Shown piece by piece: positions 25,500 to 34,984 of a DNA stretch of 64,000 nucleotides. Position numbers and translations under genes: made by a program. The stretch covers positions 124,001 to 188,000 of the forward strand of contig NZ_LMHU01000010.1 in NCBI RefSeq assembly GCF_001428505.1, in the 5' to 3' direction. Position 1 is the stretch's first letter. The number at the start of each line of letters is the position of its first letter. The notes beneath the pieces were generated by a model. It ran no database searches. It saw only the letters and a list, made by a program, of their open reading frames with translations, and was not told the DNA's origin. This DNA is from Terrabacter sp. Root181. Lineage in GTDB: Bacteria; Actinomycetota; Actinomycetes; Actinomycetales; Dermatophilaceae.

Positions 25500-27359
25500 A
25501 TGTGCGGAATCGTGGGATACGTCGGGCGGACCGACGACGGGACGGCGCTCGACGTCGTGATGGAGGGCCTGGCCCGTCTGGAGTACCGCGGCTACGACTC
25601 GGCAGGCGTGGCCCTGCTCGACGGCGACCACGTCGAGACGCGCAAGAAGTCGGGCAAGCTGGCCAACCTCACGGCCGAGCTCGAGGCCCACCCGATGCCG
25701 TCCTCGACGACCGGGATCGGCCACACCCGTTGGGCCACCCACGGCGGCCCGACCGACGAGAACGCCCACCCGCACCGGGGTGGCAAGGACGGCAAGCTCG
25801 CCCTCATCCACAACGGCATCATCGAGAACTTCCACGCGCTGAAGAAGGGCCTGCTGGCCGACGGCATCCAGTTCACGAGCGAGACCGACACCGAGGTCGT
25901 CGCCCACCTCGTGGCCGCCGCCTACGACCGCGAGCACGACCTGACCGACGCCATGCGCGCCGTCGTCGCCGACCTCGAGGGCGCCTTCACGCTCCTCGCG
26001 ATCCACGCCGACCAGCCCGGCGTCGTCGTCGGGGCCCGCCGCAACAGCCCGCTCGTCGTCGGTCTCGGCGACGACGCGAACTACCTCGGCTCCGACGTCG
26101 CGGCCTTCATCGGCCACACGCGCCACGCCCTCGAGCTCGCCCAGGACCAGATCGTCACGATCACTCCCGATGGTGCGTCCGTCATCAACTTCGACGGCTC
26201 GCCCGCCGAGGGCAAGGCGTACGAGGTCACGTGGGACGCCGCGGCCGCCGAGAAGGGCGGCTACGCGACCTTCATGGAGAAGGAGATCAACGACCAGCCG
26301 CACGCCGTCGCCGACACGCTGCTCGGGCGCACCGACGCCGAGGGCCGCCTCGTCCTCGACGACATGAGCATCTCCGAGGAGCAGCTCCGGTCCGTCGACC
26401 GCATCACGATCGTCGCGTGCGGCACCGCCGCGTATGCCGGCATGGTCGCGAAGTACGCCATCGAGCACTGGACGCGCATCCCCGTCGAGGTCGCCCTCGC
26501 GCACGAGTTCCGCTACTGCGACCCGATCGTCAACGAGCGCACGCTCGTCGTCTCGATCAGCCAGTCGGGCGAGACGATGGACACCCTGATGGCCGTCAAG
26601 CACGCCCGCGAGCTCGGTGCCATCACGGTCTCGGTCTGCAACACGCACGGCTCGACCATCCCGCGCGAGTCCGACGCCGTGCTCTACACGCACGCCGGTC
26701 CTGAGATCGCGGTCGCCTCGACCAAGGCGTTCCTCGCGCAGATCACCGCCTGCTACGTCCTCGGCCTCTACCTCGCGCAGCTGCGCGGCGGCTCGTTCGC
26801 CGACGACGCGCAGTCGGTCATGAAGGAGCTGAGCGGCGTCCCCGCCAAGATCGAGACGCTGCTCGGCCAGATGGGCCGGGTCAGGGAGATCGCCAAGTTC
26901 ATGGCCGACACCCGCGCGGTCCTCTTCCTCGGCCGCCACGTCGGCTACCCGATCGCCATGGAGGGTGCGCTCAAGCTCAAGGAGCTCGCCTACATCCACG
27001 CCGAGGGGTTCGCCGCCGGCGAGCTCAAGCACGGCCCCATCGCGCTCATCGAGCCCGGCCAGCCCGTCTTCGTCATCGTGCCGTCGCCGACGAGCGAGCA
27101 CGGCCTGCACGGCAAGGTCGTCAGCAACATCCAGGAGATCCGCGCCCGCGGCGCCCGCACCCTCGTCATCGCCGAGGAGGGTGACGACTCCGTCGAGCCG
27201 TTCGCCGACGAGGTCATCCGGGTGCCCGCGACCTCTCCGCTGCTCGCGCCGCTGCTCACCGTGGTCCCGCTCCAGGTCTTCGCGCTGTGGCTGTCGACGG
27301 CCAAGGGCCTCGACGTCGACCAGCCGCGCAACCTCGCCAAGTCGGTCACGGTCGAGTGA
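25500..27359 (+). CDS. glmS: Glutamine-fructose-6-phosphate aminotransferase (isomerizing)
   Basis: A 619-residue enzyme that makes glucosamine-6-phosphate, the entry step to cell-wall amino sugars. Cys2 of MCGIVGY is the glutaminase nucleophile, and GHTRWATHG and HNGIIENF complete that domain. Two SIS domains follow ([18 protein letters not shown], then [19 protein letters not shown]) and the end is NLAKSVTVE, the usual tail. TAGGCT (25487-25492) lies seven bases before the ATG with no Shine-Dalgarno, so translation is probably leaderless and no glmS ribozyme is present. Confidence 0.97.
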   Translation: MCGIVGYVGRTDDGTALDVVMEGLARLEYRGYDSAGVALLDGDHVETRKKSGKLANLTAELEAHPMPSSTTGIGHTRWATHGGPTDENAHPHRGGKDGKLALIHNGIIENFHALKKGLLADGIQFTSETDTEVVAHLVAAAYDREHDLTDAMRAVVADLEGAFTLLAIHADQPGVVVGARRNSPLVVGLGDDANYLGSDVAAFIGHTRHALELAQDQIVTITPDGASVINFDGSPAEGKAYEVTWDAAAAEKGGYATFMEKEINDQPHAVADTLLGRTDAEGRLVLDDMSISEEQLRSVDRITIVACGTAAYAGMVAKYAIEHWTRIPVEVALAHEFRYCDPIVNERTLVVSISQSGETMDTLMAVKHARELGAITVSVCNTHGSTIPRESDAVLYTHAGPEIAVASTKAFLAQITACYVLGLYLAQLRGGSFADDAQSVMKELSGVPAKIETLLGQMGRVREIAKFMADTRAVLFLGRHVGYPIAMEGALKLKELAYIHAEGFAAGELKHGPIALIEPGQPVFVIVPSPTSEHGLHGKVVSNIQEIRARGARTLVIAEEGDDSVEPFADEVIRVPATSPLLAPLLTVVPLQVFALWLSTAKGLDVDQPRNLAKSVTVE

Positions 27360-27360
27360 C

Positions 27361-27711
27361 GTGATCGTCGGGGTCGGGATCGACGTCGTCGACATCGAGC
27401 GTTTCGGGTCCACCCTCGAGCGCACCCCGGCGCTACGCGAACGGCTCTTCACCGTCGAGGAGCGCCACCTCGGCATCGCCTCGCTCGCGGCGCGCTTCGC
27501 GGCCAAGGAGGCGCTCGCCAAGTCGCTGGGCGCTCCCGTCGGCCTGCACTGGACCGACGCCCGGGTCGTGACCAACGACGACGGCCGACCCTCGCTCGAG
27601 ATCGGGGGCACCGTCCTCGCGCGGGCCAACGCCCTCGGTGTCGACTCCTTCCACCTGTCCCTGTCGCACGACGCGGGTGTCGCGTCGGCCGTCGTCATCG
27701 CGGAGGGCTGA
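27361..27711 (+). CDS. acpS: Holo-[acyl-carrier-protein] synthase
   Basis: A 116-residue phosphopantetheinyl transferase that moves the 4'-phosphopantetheine of CoA to acyl carrier protein. [10 protein letters not shown] at the start and [12 protein letters not shown] hold the magnesium-binding Asp and Glu, and HLSLSHDAG is the third motif. GTG 27361 starts two bases after the glmS stop, and its stop shares one base with the nnr start. It makes mechanistic sense beside coaA, which starts CoA synthesis. Confidence 0.96.
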   Translation: MIVGVGIDVVDIERFGSTLERTPALRERLFTVEERHLGIASLAARFAAKEALAKSLGAPVGLHWTDARVVTNDDGRPSLEIGGTVLARANALGVDSFHLSLSHDAGVASAVVIAEG

Positions 27712-29285
27712 TGATCCGCGCCCACTCCGTCGATGCGGTCCGCTCCGCCGAGGCCGCCGCCATGGCCGAGCTGCCCGAGGGCGAGCTCATGTCGCGGGCC
27801 GCCCTCGGCCTCGCCGAGGTCGCCGTGGCCCGCCTCGCCGACATCGAGGGCACCACCGTCGTGGGTCTCGTCGGCGCCGGTGACAACGGCGGCGACACGT
27901 TGTATGCGGTGGCCCACCTCGCCGAGTCGGGCTTCGCCTGCGCCGTGGTGCTCGTGCCGTCGTCGGGCCGCTCCGGCGTGCACGCTGCTGCTCTCGCGGC
28001 TGCCGAGTCAGCGGGGGTCATGGTCCACGTGGCCTCCGACCAGGGTGCCGCGGCCGACGTCGTCGCGGAGGCCGACCTCGTGCTCGACGGCATCGTCGGC
28101 ATCGGCGGCCGGCCCGGTCTGCGGCCCGAGGCCGCGCGCCTCGTGGACGCCGTCGACGACGACGCGTGGGTGCTGGCTGTCGACCTCGCGAGCGGCCTCG
28201 ACCCTGCCGGGGAGTCCGGCGAGGACGACGCCGTGTGGGCCGACGAGACGGTCACGTTCGGCACCCCCAAGCCCGTGCACCTGCTCCCGGCCGGTGAGGG
28301 CGCGACCGGCCGGCTCACCGTCGTCGACATCGGGGTCGACGTCGACGACGTGCCCGCGGCCGTCGAGCGGCTGACGTGGGACGACGTGTCCGACCTGTGG
28401 CCCGTGCCCGGTCAGGGTGACGACAAGTACTCCCGCGGGGTCCTGGGCGTCGTCGCAGGCAGCGAGGCCTACCCCGGTGCGGCGGTGCTGTGCACGACCG
28501 CCGCCGCCGAGGCCGGCGTCGGGATGCTCCGCTACGTCGGCACGCCGACCCCGGTCGGCCTCGTCCACCAGGCCGTGCCCGAGGCCGTCGTGGGCGACGG
28601 ACGCGTGCAGGCGTGGGTCGTGGGTCCGGGTCTCGACACCGAGACCGACGACGATGCCGGCCGGTCCCAGCTCGACGCGGCACGTGCCGCCCTGGCGAGC
28701 GACCTGCCGGTGGTCGTCGATGCCGGGGGACTGGCCCTCGTCGACGGCCGACGTGACGCGCCCACGGTCCTGACGCCGCACGCCGGCGAGCTGGCCCGGC
28801 TCCTGACCCGCCTCGAGAGGCAGTCATCGGGGACGGATGACGCAGGTTCGTCCGACTCCGGTGGCTCCGCGAGCGTGCACGGTGGCGCAAGCAGCGTCGA
28901 CGGTCCCGCCGAGGTCACCGCCGACGAGGTCAGAGCCGACCCGCTCGGTCACGCCCGCCGCCTCGTCGCCCTGACCGGCGCCACCGTGCTGCTCAAGGGC
29001 GCGACGACGCTCGTCGTCACCGAGGACGAGCCGGTGCGCTCCCAGGCCGACGCCCCGCCCTGGCTCGCCACGGCGGGGGCCGGCGACGTGCTCTCGGGCG
29101 TCATCGGCGCCCTGCTCGCAGCCGGCCTCCCGCCGCACGACGCGGCCTCCCTCGGGACGCTCGTGCACGGCGTCACCGCCGCCCGGGTCTCGGGCGGCGG
29201 CCCGCTGCGCGCACTCGCGGTGGCCCACGGCATACGACCGACGGTGCGCGACCTGCTGGCCCGGGGACGGTCCGCGCCCGGGTGA
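27711..29285 (+). CDS. nnr: Bifunctional NAD(P)H-hydrate epimerase/dehydratase
   Basis: A 524-residue enzyme that repairs hydrated NAD(P)H. The N-terminal YjeF domain has [13 protein letters not shown], and the C-terminal ADP-dependent dehydratase domain has [19 protein letters not shown] and [16 protein letters not shown]. Within the dehydratase domain, after TRLERQ, is a Ser/Gly-rich insertion of about 35 residues (near 365-400) unusual for this compact fold, probably a disordered surface loop. It overlaps acpS by one base. A GTATGCCG octamer near the end (29229) is read as Gly-Ile with the rare ATA codon. Confidence 0.93.
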   Translation: MIRAHSVDAVRSAEAAAMAELPEGELMSRAALGLAEVAVARLADIEGTTVVGLVGAGDNGGDTLYAVAHLAESGFACAVVLVPSSGRSGVHAAALAAAESAGVMVHVASDQGAAADVVAEADLVLDGIVGIGGRPGLRPEAARLVDAVDDDAWVLAVDLASGLDPAGESGEDDAVWADETVTFGTPKPVHLLPAGEGATGRLTVVDIGVDVDDVPAAVERLTWDDVSDLWPVPGQGDDKYSRGVLGVVAGSEAYPGAAVLCTTAAAEAGVGMLRYVGTPTPVGLVHQAVPEAVVGDGRVQAWVVGPGLDTETDDDAGRSQLDAARAALASDLPVVVDAGGLALVDGRRDAPTVLTPHAGELARLLTRLERQSSGTDDAGSSDSGGSASVHGGASSVDGPAEVTADEVRADPLGHARRLVALTGATVLLKGATTLVVTEDEPVRSQADAPPWLATAGAGDVLSGVIGALLAAGLPPHDAASLGTLVHGVTAARVSGGGPLRALAVAHGIRPTVRDLLARGRSAPG

Positions 29286-29355
29286 GCCTGGCCCCCGCGT
29301 CCCGCACGCGGAGCCCCGCACCCGGACCACCCAGACGAACTGCGAGACTGAACCG

Positions 29356-30567
29356 ATGAGCCAGATCGACGCCTCCGACGCCGAGCGGACCACGACGCCC
29401 ACCGCTGGGAGCCCGACCGCACCGGAGACCCACGGCCTGACCGTGTGGGCCGAGATCGACCTCACGGCGCTCGAGGCCAACGTGCGCACGCTCGGCGCGC
29501 TGGCCCCGACGTCGGAGCTCATGGCCGTCGTCAAGGCCGACGCCTACGGCCACGGCCTGCTTCCCGTCGCGCGCGCCGCGGTGCGCGGAGGCGCGACGTG
29601 GCTCGGGGCGGCCCAGCTGGCCGAGGCGTTCGCGCTGCGCGACGCCGGCATCACGACGCGACTGCTGACCTGGCTCAGCGTGCCCGGCTCCGACTTCGGC
29701 GGCGCCGTCGAGCGCGACATCGACCTCTCGGCCTCGGCGCCGTGGGTCATCGACGAGATCGCAGCGGCGGCGTCCCGGATCGGACGCACGGCGCGGGTCC
29801 ACCTCAAGGTCGACACGGGTCTCGGGCGCGGCGGAGCCTACGGCCGCGACTGGACCACCCTCGTGCAGCACGCGCATCGCGCCGAGGCCGACGGCTCCGT
29901 GCGCGTCGTCGGCATCTGGACCCACTTCGCCCACGCCGACTCGCCCGAGCACCCCACGGTGCTCGCCCAGCAGGAGCGCTTCTTCGAGGCCGTCACCGAG
30001 GCCGAGCGGGCCGGTCTGCGCCCCGAGGTGCGCCACCTCGCCAACTCGGCGGCGACCCTAGTGCACCCCTCGGCGCACGCCGACCTCGTGCGGCCCGGCA
30101 TCGCGATCTACGGCCTGACCCCCGTGCCGCAGGTCGACGACGACTTCGGCCTGCGCCCGGTCATGACACTGCGCGCGCGCCTCGCCCTCGTCAAGGCGCT
30201 GCCGGCAGGACAGGGCATCAGCTACGGACACGCCTACGTCCCGGATGTCGACACGGTCGTCGGGCTCGTGCCGGCCGGCTATGCCGACGGCGTGCCCCGC
30301 AACGCGACCAACGTCGGGCCACTGCTCGTCGACGGTCAGCGCACCACCATCGCCGGACGCGTCTGCATGGACCAGTTCGTCGTCGACCTCGGACCGGGCT
30401 CGCGGGCCCGGGCCGGTGACGTCGTGACGCTCTTCGGCGGCGCCCCCGGTGAGCCCACGGCCCAGGACTGGGCCGACGCGACCGACACCATCAGCTACGA
30501 GATCGTGACACGGCTCGGGGCCCGCGTGCCGAGGCTCTACGTCGGCGCGCCCGAGGGCACCGCATGA
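29356..30567 (+). CDS. alr: Alanine racemase
   Basis: A 403-residue PLP enzyme that makes D-alanine for peptidoglycan. The PLP lysine is K60 in VVKADAYGHG, and the second catalytic residue is the Tyr of GISYGHAYVP. The first 28 residues are Thr/Pro-rich and not part of the fold. The ATG at 29356 has GAGACT six bases upstream and no Shine-Dalgarno. Its stop overlaps the next ATG, opening a run of coupled genes to tsaD, as in M. tuberculosis Rv3423c-Rv3419c. Confidence 0.95.
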   Translation: MSQIDASDAERTTTPTAGSPTAPETHGLTVWAEIDLTALEANVRTLGALAPTSELMAVVKADAYGHGLLPVARAAVRGGATWLGAAQLAEAFALRDAGITTRLLTWLSVPGSDFGGAVERDIDLSASAPWVIDEIAAAASRIGRTARVHLKVDTGLGRGGAYGRDWTTLVQHAHRAEADGSVRVVGIWTHFAHADSPEHPTVLAQQERFFEAVTEAERAGLRPEVRHLANSAATLVHPSAHADLVRPGIAIYGLTPVPQVDDDFGLRPVMTLRARLALVKALPAGQGISYGHAYVPDVDTVVGLVPAGYADGVPRNATNVGPLLVDGQRTTIAGRVCMDQFVVDLGPGSRARAGDVVTLFGGAPGEPTAQDWADATDTISYEIVTRLGARVPRLYVGAPEGTA

Positions 30568-31814
30568 GCTCGCGCCGCAACCCCGTCATCGGGATCGCCG
30601 CCGCCACGCTCGGCGTCGCCGCAGGTGTGGCCGCGGGCATCGCCGCCGACCGCGCCGGCAAGCACCGGGCCGCGATGGCGGCGCTGGAGACGCCCGAGCT
30701 GCTCGACATCACGCCCGACGAGGAGCGCGTCGTGCTCACCGACGACGGCGTCCCGCTCCACGTCGAGATCGACCTCCCCTCCGCCGCCGCGGCCCGCGCC
30801 GCAGCGGACGGCACCACGAGGCACGGGCGCCCCGACGAGCTGCCCACCGTCGTGCTGACGCACGGCTACTGCCTCAGCCTGCGCTGCTGGGTCTACCAGC
30901 GCCGCGCCCTCAAGGAGGCCGGCTACCGCGTCGTCAGCTGGGACCAGCGCGGCCACGGCCGGTCGGGTCGCGGCGAGAAGGACAGCTACACCATCGACCG
31001 GCTCGGTCAGGACCTCCACACGGTCATCACCGAGCTCGTGCCCGAGGGCGACCTCGTGCTCGTCGGCCACTCGATGGGTGGCATGACGATGCTCGGGCTC
31101 GGTGAGGCAGAGCCACAGCTCGTCCTCGAGCGGGTCGTCGGAGCCGCGTTCGTCGCGACGAGTCCCGGGGGCATCATGCTCGCCAACGGCGGACGCACCG
31201 CGACCTTCGGCCGGCTCCTGCTCGAGCGAATCGGACCGGGCGTGCTCGGCCCGCTGAGCCACCGCCCCGAGCTCTTCACCCGGATCCGGCGGGTGGGGCG
31301 CGACATCGAGCACTTCATGGTCGAGCAGAACTCGTTCGCCTCGCCGGTGCCGCGCTCGGTCGTGCGCTACACGAGCGACATCCTGCTCGGCACGCCGCTC
31401 GATGTCGTCAACGACTACCTCCAGACGTTCGACGGCTTCGACAAGCGGCCCGCGCTCCTCGAGTTCCGGCACGCCGTCGTCCTCGTCTTCAACGGGCGCG
31501 ACGACATCCTGACGCCGCCGTCACACAGCGAGCTCATCGTCGAGGGCATCCCCGGCGCCGAGCACATCGTCGTCAACGACGCCGGGCACGTCATCATGCT
31601 CGAGCACCCCGACCTGCTGAACGCGCACCTCGTACAGCTCGTCGACCAGTCGGCGCGGGCACGAGCCGAGCAGATCGAGGTCGCCTCGCAGCCGCGCGTG
31701 CGCCGCATCGTCACCGACGTCGCCAAGAACCGCCGCCAGCGCCGCCTCGAGAAGGAGGCGGCCGAGCTCGTCCGGTCCGGCCGCGTCAAGCAGGCGCGCA
31801 CCAAGGGGGCGTGA
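30564..31814 (+). CDS. Alpha/beta-hydrolase fold protein
   Basis: A 416-residue hydrolase. Residues 5-27 are hydrophobic and could anchor the protein. The nucleophile elbow GHSMGG lies near residue 168, the oxyanion HGYC near 95, an acid in NGRDDIL and the catalytic His in NDAGHVIMLE. About 60 C-terminal residues are basic and helical. A hydrolase in this place between alr and tsaE is common in actinobacteria, but its substrate is not known. Confidence 0.88.
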   Translation: MSSRRNPVIGIAAATLGVAAGVAAGIAADRAGKHRAAMAALETPELLDITPDEERVVLTDDGVPLHVEIDLPSAAAARAAADGTTRHGRPDELPTVVLTHGYCLSLRCWVYQRRALKEAGYRVVSWDQRGHGRSGRGEKDSYTIDRLGQDLHTVITELVPEGDLVLVGHSMGGMTMLGLGEAEPQLVLERVVGAAFVATSPGGIMLANGGRTATFGRLLLERIGPGVLGPLSHRPELFTRIRRVGRDIEHFMVEQNSFASPVPRSVVRYTSDILLGTPLDVVNDYLQTFDGFDKRPALLEFRHAVVLVFNGRDDILTPPSHSELIVEGIPGAEHIVVNDAGHVIMLEHPDLLNAHLVQLVDQSARARAEQIEVASQPRVRRIVTDVAKNRRQRRLEKEAAELVRSGRVKQARTKGA

Positions 31815-31818
31815 GCAC

Positions 31819-32283
31819 GTGGAGCGCGAGGTGCGCTGGGCCACGACCGAGGACACCCAGGACTTCGGCCGCCATCTCGGCGCCCGGCTGCGCGGCGGCG
31901 ACGTGCTCGTCCTCACCGGCGACCTCGGTGCCGGCAAGACGACGCTGACGCAGGGCATCGCCGAGGGGCTCGGTGTGCGTGGCCCCATCACGTCGCCGAC
32001 CTTCGTCATCGCACGAGTGCACCCGTCGCTCGTCGGCGGCCCGCTGCTCGTCCACGTCGACGCCTACCGCCTCGGCAGCGCCATCGAGCTCGACGACCTC
32101 GACCTCGATGCCGACCTCGACGCGAGCGTCACCGTCGTCGAGTGGGGCGCCGGGCTCGCCGAGCAGCTGAGCGAGTCGCGGCTCGAGCTGACGATCACGG
32201 GCGACGACGTGCGCACGGCGCGCCTCGTCGGCGTGGGCGACCGCTGGGACGACGTCCTCGACGCGGTCGCGCCGGCGCGCTGA
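31819..32283 (+). CDS. tsaE: tRNA threonylcarbamoyladenosine biosynthesis ATPase TsaE
   Basis: A 154-residue P-loop protein (GDLGAGKTT at about 34-42; SPTFVI and HVDAYRL follow) that works with TsaB and TsaD in the t6A modification of ANN-decoding tRNAs. GTG 31819 lies four bases after the hydrolase stop. The three t6A genes are together here with rimI between them. Confidence 0.94.
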   Translation: MEREVRWATTEDTQDFGRHLGARLRGGDVLVLTGDLGAGKTTLTQGIAEGLGVRGPITSPTFVIARVHPSLVGGPLLVHVDAYRLGSAIELDDLDLDADLDASVTVVEWGAGLAEQLSESRLELTITGDDVRTARLVGVGDRWDDVLDAVAPAR

Positions 32284-32366
32284 CCGCCCCCGCTCGACGC
32301 GTCCGGACGGCATGCGAGGGCGGCACGGGTGCGGGTCCGCGTGCGTGCTCGGATAGCCTGACCGAC

Positions 32367-33080
32367 GTGCTCCTGCTCGCGATCGACACCTCCACGACCG
32401 CCATCACCGTCGGCCTGCACGACGGCGCCTCGGTCGTCGCGGAGGCCACGACGCTCGACGCCCGTGCGCACGCCGAGCACCTCGCGCCCAACGTCCGCGA
32501 TGCCCTGGCCCAGGTCGGCGCCGAGCCGGGAGACGTCACCGACGTCGTCGTCGGCATCGGCCCCGGCCCCTTCACCGGCCTCCGCGTCGGCATCGTCACC
32601 GGCCGGACGTTCGCCTTCGCGCTCGGTCTGCCGGTGCGCGGCCTGACGAGCCTCGACGCGATCGCCCACGAGGCGTGGCTCGGTGGGCGGCGCGGCGACC
32701 TGCTCGTCGCGACGGACGCCCGCCGCAAGGAGGTGTATGCCGCCGCGTACGTCCTCGGGGACGCTCGCGCCGACCGCGTCACTGAGCCCGCGGTGTCGCG
32801 GGCGTCCGACCTCCCCACCGAGGCGCGCGCCCTGCCCACGGCCGGGCGCGGGCCCGGCCTCTACGCCGAGGCCCTCCCGCGGGCCGTGGAGCCCCTCGAC
32901 GTCAGCGGGGGAGCGCTCGCCGACCTCGCCGTCCGCCGCCTCGCCGCGGCGGCGCACCCGGCCGCCACCGAGCTCCAGTGGATCGACCCCGGCCACGGCT
33001 TCGACGGTCTCGAGCCGCTCTACCTGCGCCGACCCGACGCCGCTCCAGCGCCTCCCTCGACGAAGTCGACCCTCGGGTGA
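32367..33080 (+). CDS. tsaB: tRNA threonylcarbamoyladenosine biosynthesis protein TsaB
   Basis: A 237-residue ASKHA-fold protein that pairs with TsaD. LLAIDTSTTAITVGL opens the fold, and GPGPFTGLRVGI with ATDARRKEVYAA are family marks. GTG 32367 is preceded by TAGCCT (32354-32359) with seven bases between, so besides the operon transcript there is probably a leaderless promoter here. A GTATGCCG octamer encodes the Tyr-Ala of EVYAA. The stop overlaps the rimI start. Confidence 0.93.
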   Translation: MLLLAIDTSTTAITVGLHDGASVVAEATTLDARAHAEHLAPNVRDALAQVGAEPGDVTDVVVGIGPGPFTGLRVGIVTGRTFAFALGLPVRGLTSLDAIAHEAWLGGRRGDLLVATDARRKEVYAAAYVLGDARADRVTEPAVSRASDLPTEARALPTAGRGPGLYAEALPRAVEPLDVSGGALADLAVRRLAAAAHPAATELQWIDPGHGFDGLEPLYLRRPDAAPAPPSTKSTLG

Positions 33081-33574
33081 CCGTGACGGAGCCGCAGGTG
33101 CGCCGCGGTGAGGGGGTCGTGCTGCGCGACCTCGAGTGGACCGACCTCGCCCGCCTCGCCGAGCTCGAGGAGCAGCTCTTCGCCGACGACGCGTGGTCCG
33201 CGGCCACGTGGTGGAGCGAGCTCGCCGGTCGCCCCCGTCGCGACTACGTCGTCGCGACGACGGCCGACGGCGCCATCGCCGGGTATGCCGGTCTCGACGT
33301 CGCAGGAGACGTCGCCGACGTCATGACGATCGCGACCGCCCCCGACCACCAGGGCCACGGCACGGGCCGCGTCCTGCTCGCCGAGCTCGTCCGTCGGGCG
33401 ACGCTGCGCGGGGTCGACGCGGTGCTGCTCGAGGTGCGCGCCGACAACGACGCGGCACGGCGCCTCTACGACCGGGCCGGCTTCGAGGTCATCTCGGTGC
33501 GCCGCCGCTACTACCAACCAGGCGACGTGGACGCGCTCGTCATGCGCCTTCTCGTCACGAAGGGAGACGCATGA
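33077..33574 (+). CDS. rimI: Ribosomal-protein-alanine N-acetyltransferase (RimI-like)
   Basis: A 165-residue GNAT enzyme; the loop [11 protein letters not shown] binds acetyl-CoA and [23 protein letters not shown] closes the domain as in RimI, which acetylates the N-terminus of ribosomal protein S18. Its place between tsaB and tsaD matches other actinobacteria. GTG 33077 overlaps the tsaB stop, and the stop overlaps the tsaD ATG, both by four bases. Confidence 0.92.
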   Translation: MTVTEPQVRRGEGVVLRDLEWTDLARLAELEEQLFADDAWSAATWWSELAGRPRRDYVVATTADGAIAGYAGLDVAGDVADVMTIATAPDHQGHGTGRVLLAELVRRATLRGVDAVLLEVRADNDAARRLYDRAGFEVISVRRRYYQPGDVDALVMRLLVTKGDA

Positions 33575-34617
33575 GCGACGAGCCCCTCGTCCTCGGCATC
33601 GAGACGTCCTGCGACGAGACGGGTGTCGGCATCGTCCGCGGGCAGACGCTGCTCGTCGACACGGTCGCGAGCAGCGTCGAGGAGCACGCCCGCTTCGGCG
33701 GTGTCGTCCCCGAGGTCGCGAGCCGAGCCCACCTCGAGGCCATGGTGCCGACGATCGAGCGGGCCTGCCGCGAGGCCGGCGTGCAGCTGCGCGACCTCGA
33801 CGCCATCTCGGTGACCTCGGGTCCCGGACTGGCCGGCGCCCTCCTCGTCGGGGTCGCCTCGGCCAAGGCCCTCGCCCTCGCGCTCGGCAAGCCGATCTAC
33901 GGCGTCAACCACCTCGCCTCGCACGTCGCCGTCGACGTCGTCGAGCACGGTCCGCTGCCCGAGCCGACGATGGCGATGCTCGTCTCGGGTGGTCACTCCT
34001 CGCTGCTCCTCGTCCCCGACGTCACCCACGACGTGCGCTCGCTCGGCTCGACGATGGACGACGCCGCGGGGGAGGCCTTCGACAAGGTCGCGCGCGTGCT
34101 CGGTCTGCCCTTCCCGGGTGGTCCGCACGTGGATCGCGCTGCGCGAGAAGGCAACCGGATCGCCATCGACTTCCCTCGCGGGCTCACGACCGGTCGCGAC
34201 ATGGAGCGGCACCGCTTCGACTTCTCGTTCTCGGGGCTCAAGACGGCCGTCGCGCGGTGGGTCGAGACCCGTCAGCGTGCCGGCGAGACCGTGCCCGTCG
34301 CCGACGTCGCGGCCAGTTTCCAGGAGGCCGTCGTCGACGTCCTCACGCGCAAGGCCCTGCTCGCCTGCAAGGAGCACGAGGTCGACCACCTGCTCATCGG
34401 CGGCGGCGTCGCGGCCAACTCCCGCCTGCGGGCGCTCGCGGAGGAGCGCTGTGCCAAGGCCGGCGTCACCCTGCGCGTGCCGCGTCCCGGGCTGTGCACC
34501 GACAACGGGGCCATGGTCGCGGCGCTCGGGGCGCAGATGGTGGCGAAGGGGCGCGAGCCGAGCGACCTCGGGCTTCCCACCGACTCGTCGATGCCGGTCA
34601 CTCTCGTCCAGGCGTAG
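33571..34617 (+). CDS. tsaD: tRNA N6-adenosine threonylcarbamoyltransferase TsaD
   Basis: A 348-residue catalytic subunit that moves the threonylcarbamoyl group to A37 of t[18 protein letters not shown] starts the fold. The metal ligands are in NHLASH, a slight variant of the usual HLEGH-type motif, and in TDNGAM near the end. [11 protein letters not shown] and [12 protein letters not shown] are present. It ends the alr-tsaD operon. Confidence 0.96.
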   Translation: MSDEPLVLGIETSCDETGVGIVRGQTLLVDTVASSVEEHARFGGVVPEVASRAHLEAMVPTIERACREAGVQLRDLDAISVTSGPGLAGALLVGVASAKALALALGKPIYGVNHLASHVAVDVVEHGPLPEPTMAMLVSGGHSSLLLVPDVTHDVRSLGSTMDDAAGEAFDKVARVLGLPFPGGPHVDRAAREGNRIAIDFPRGLTTGRDMERHRFDFSFSGLKTAVARWVETRQRAGETVPVADVAASFQEAVVDVLTRKALLACKEHEVDHLLIGGGVAANSRLRALAEERCAKAGVTLRVPRPGLCTDNGAMVAALGAQMVAKGREPSDLGLPTDSSMPVTLVQA

Positions 34618-34623
34618 CTCGCG

Positions 34624-34893
34624 TCACTGCCCGCCCGGCTGGGGCTCGTCGGGCGCGCGACGGCGCTCGTGGCGTGGGGTCGGCGGGCACCCGCTCGCCC
34701 GCGCGGCGTGGAGCGAAGGCGGCGTATGCGGGCACGTGGCCTTGCAGGGGCACGGTGCCGCCTTCGATGCCGCGCGGACGAACGGCCGCCCACCTCCCGG
34801 CCTGTCGTACTGCGCACTCGGCGCGCTCCTCCTGGGCCCGCCCGGCGCCCTCTCGTCCTGGCTGGGTGTGACCGGGCTGCAGCGGATCTGCAC
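34624..34893 (-). CDS. Possible small gene, Cys/Pro-rich, unrecognised
   Basis: The 367-base gap between tsaD and nagZ holds an 89-codon minus-strand frame whose codons mostly end in G or C. The product is Pro/Arg-rich with a CPCKATCPH cluster that could bind metal, and ends in DEPQPGGQ. There is no clear Shine-Dalgarno, and a competing plus-strand frame (34669-34944) is also open. A nine-base G-run lies at 34920-34928. It may be non-coding. Confidence 0.25.
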   Translation of the reverse strand: MQIRCSPVTPSQDERAPGGPRRSAPSAQYDRPGGGRPFVRAASKAAPCPCKATCPHTPPSLHAARASGCPPTPRHERRRAPDEPQPGGQ

Positions 34894-34984
34894 CCACCCT
34901 CGGTCGTCGGCTCGCGCCTGGGGGGGGGTCGGTGGGGCTGGTGACTGGGTCGGGGCCGCGGTCTGGGGGTGTCGCGGTCTGGGG

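Noticed and set aside
24435-27983. Very long minus-strand open frame (1182 codons) reaching back through glmS, acpS and nnr
   Set aside because: Only its last 333 codons (coaA) match a family. The rest is the complement of well-supported plus-strand genes and reads as low-complexity Val/Asp/Arg/Gly, typical of antisense frames in high-GC DNA.
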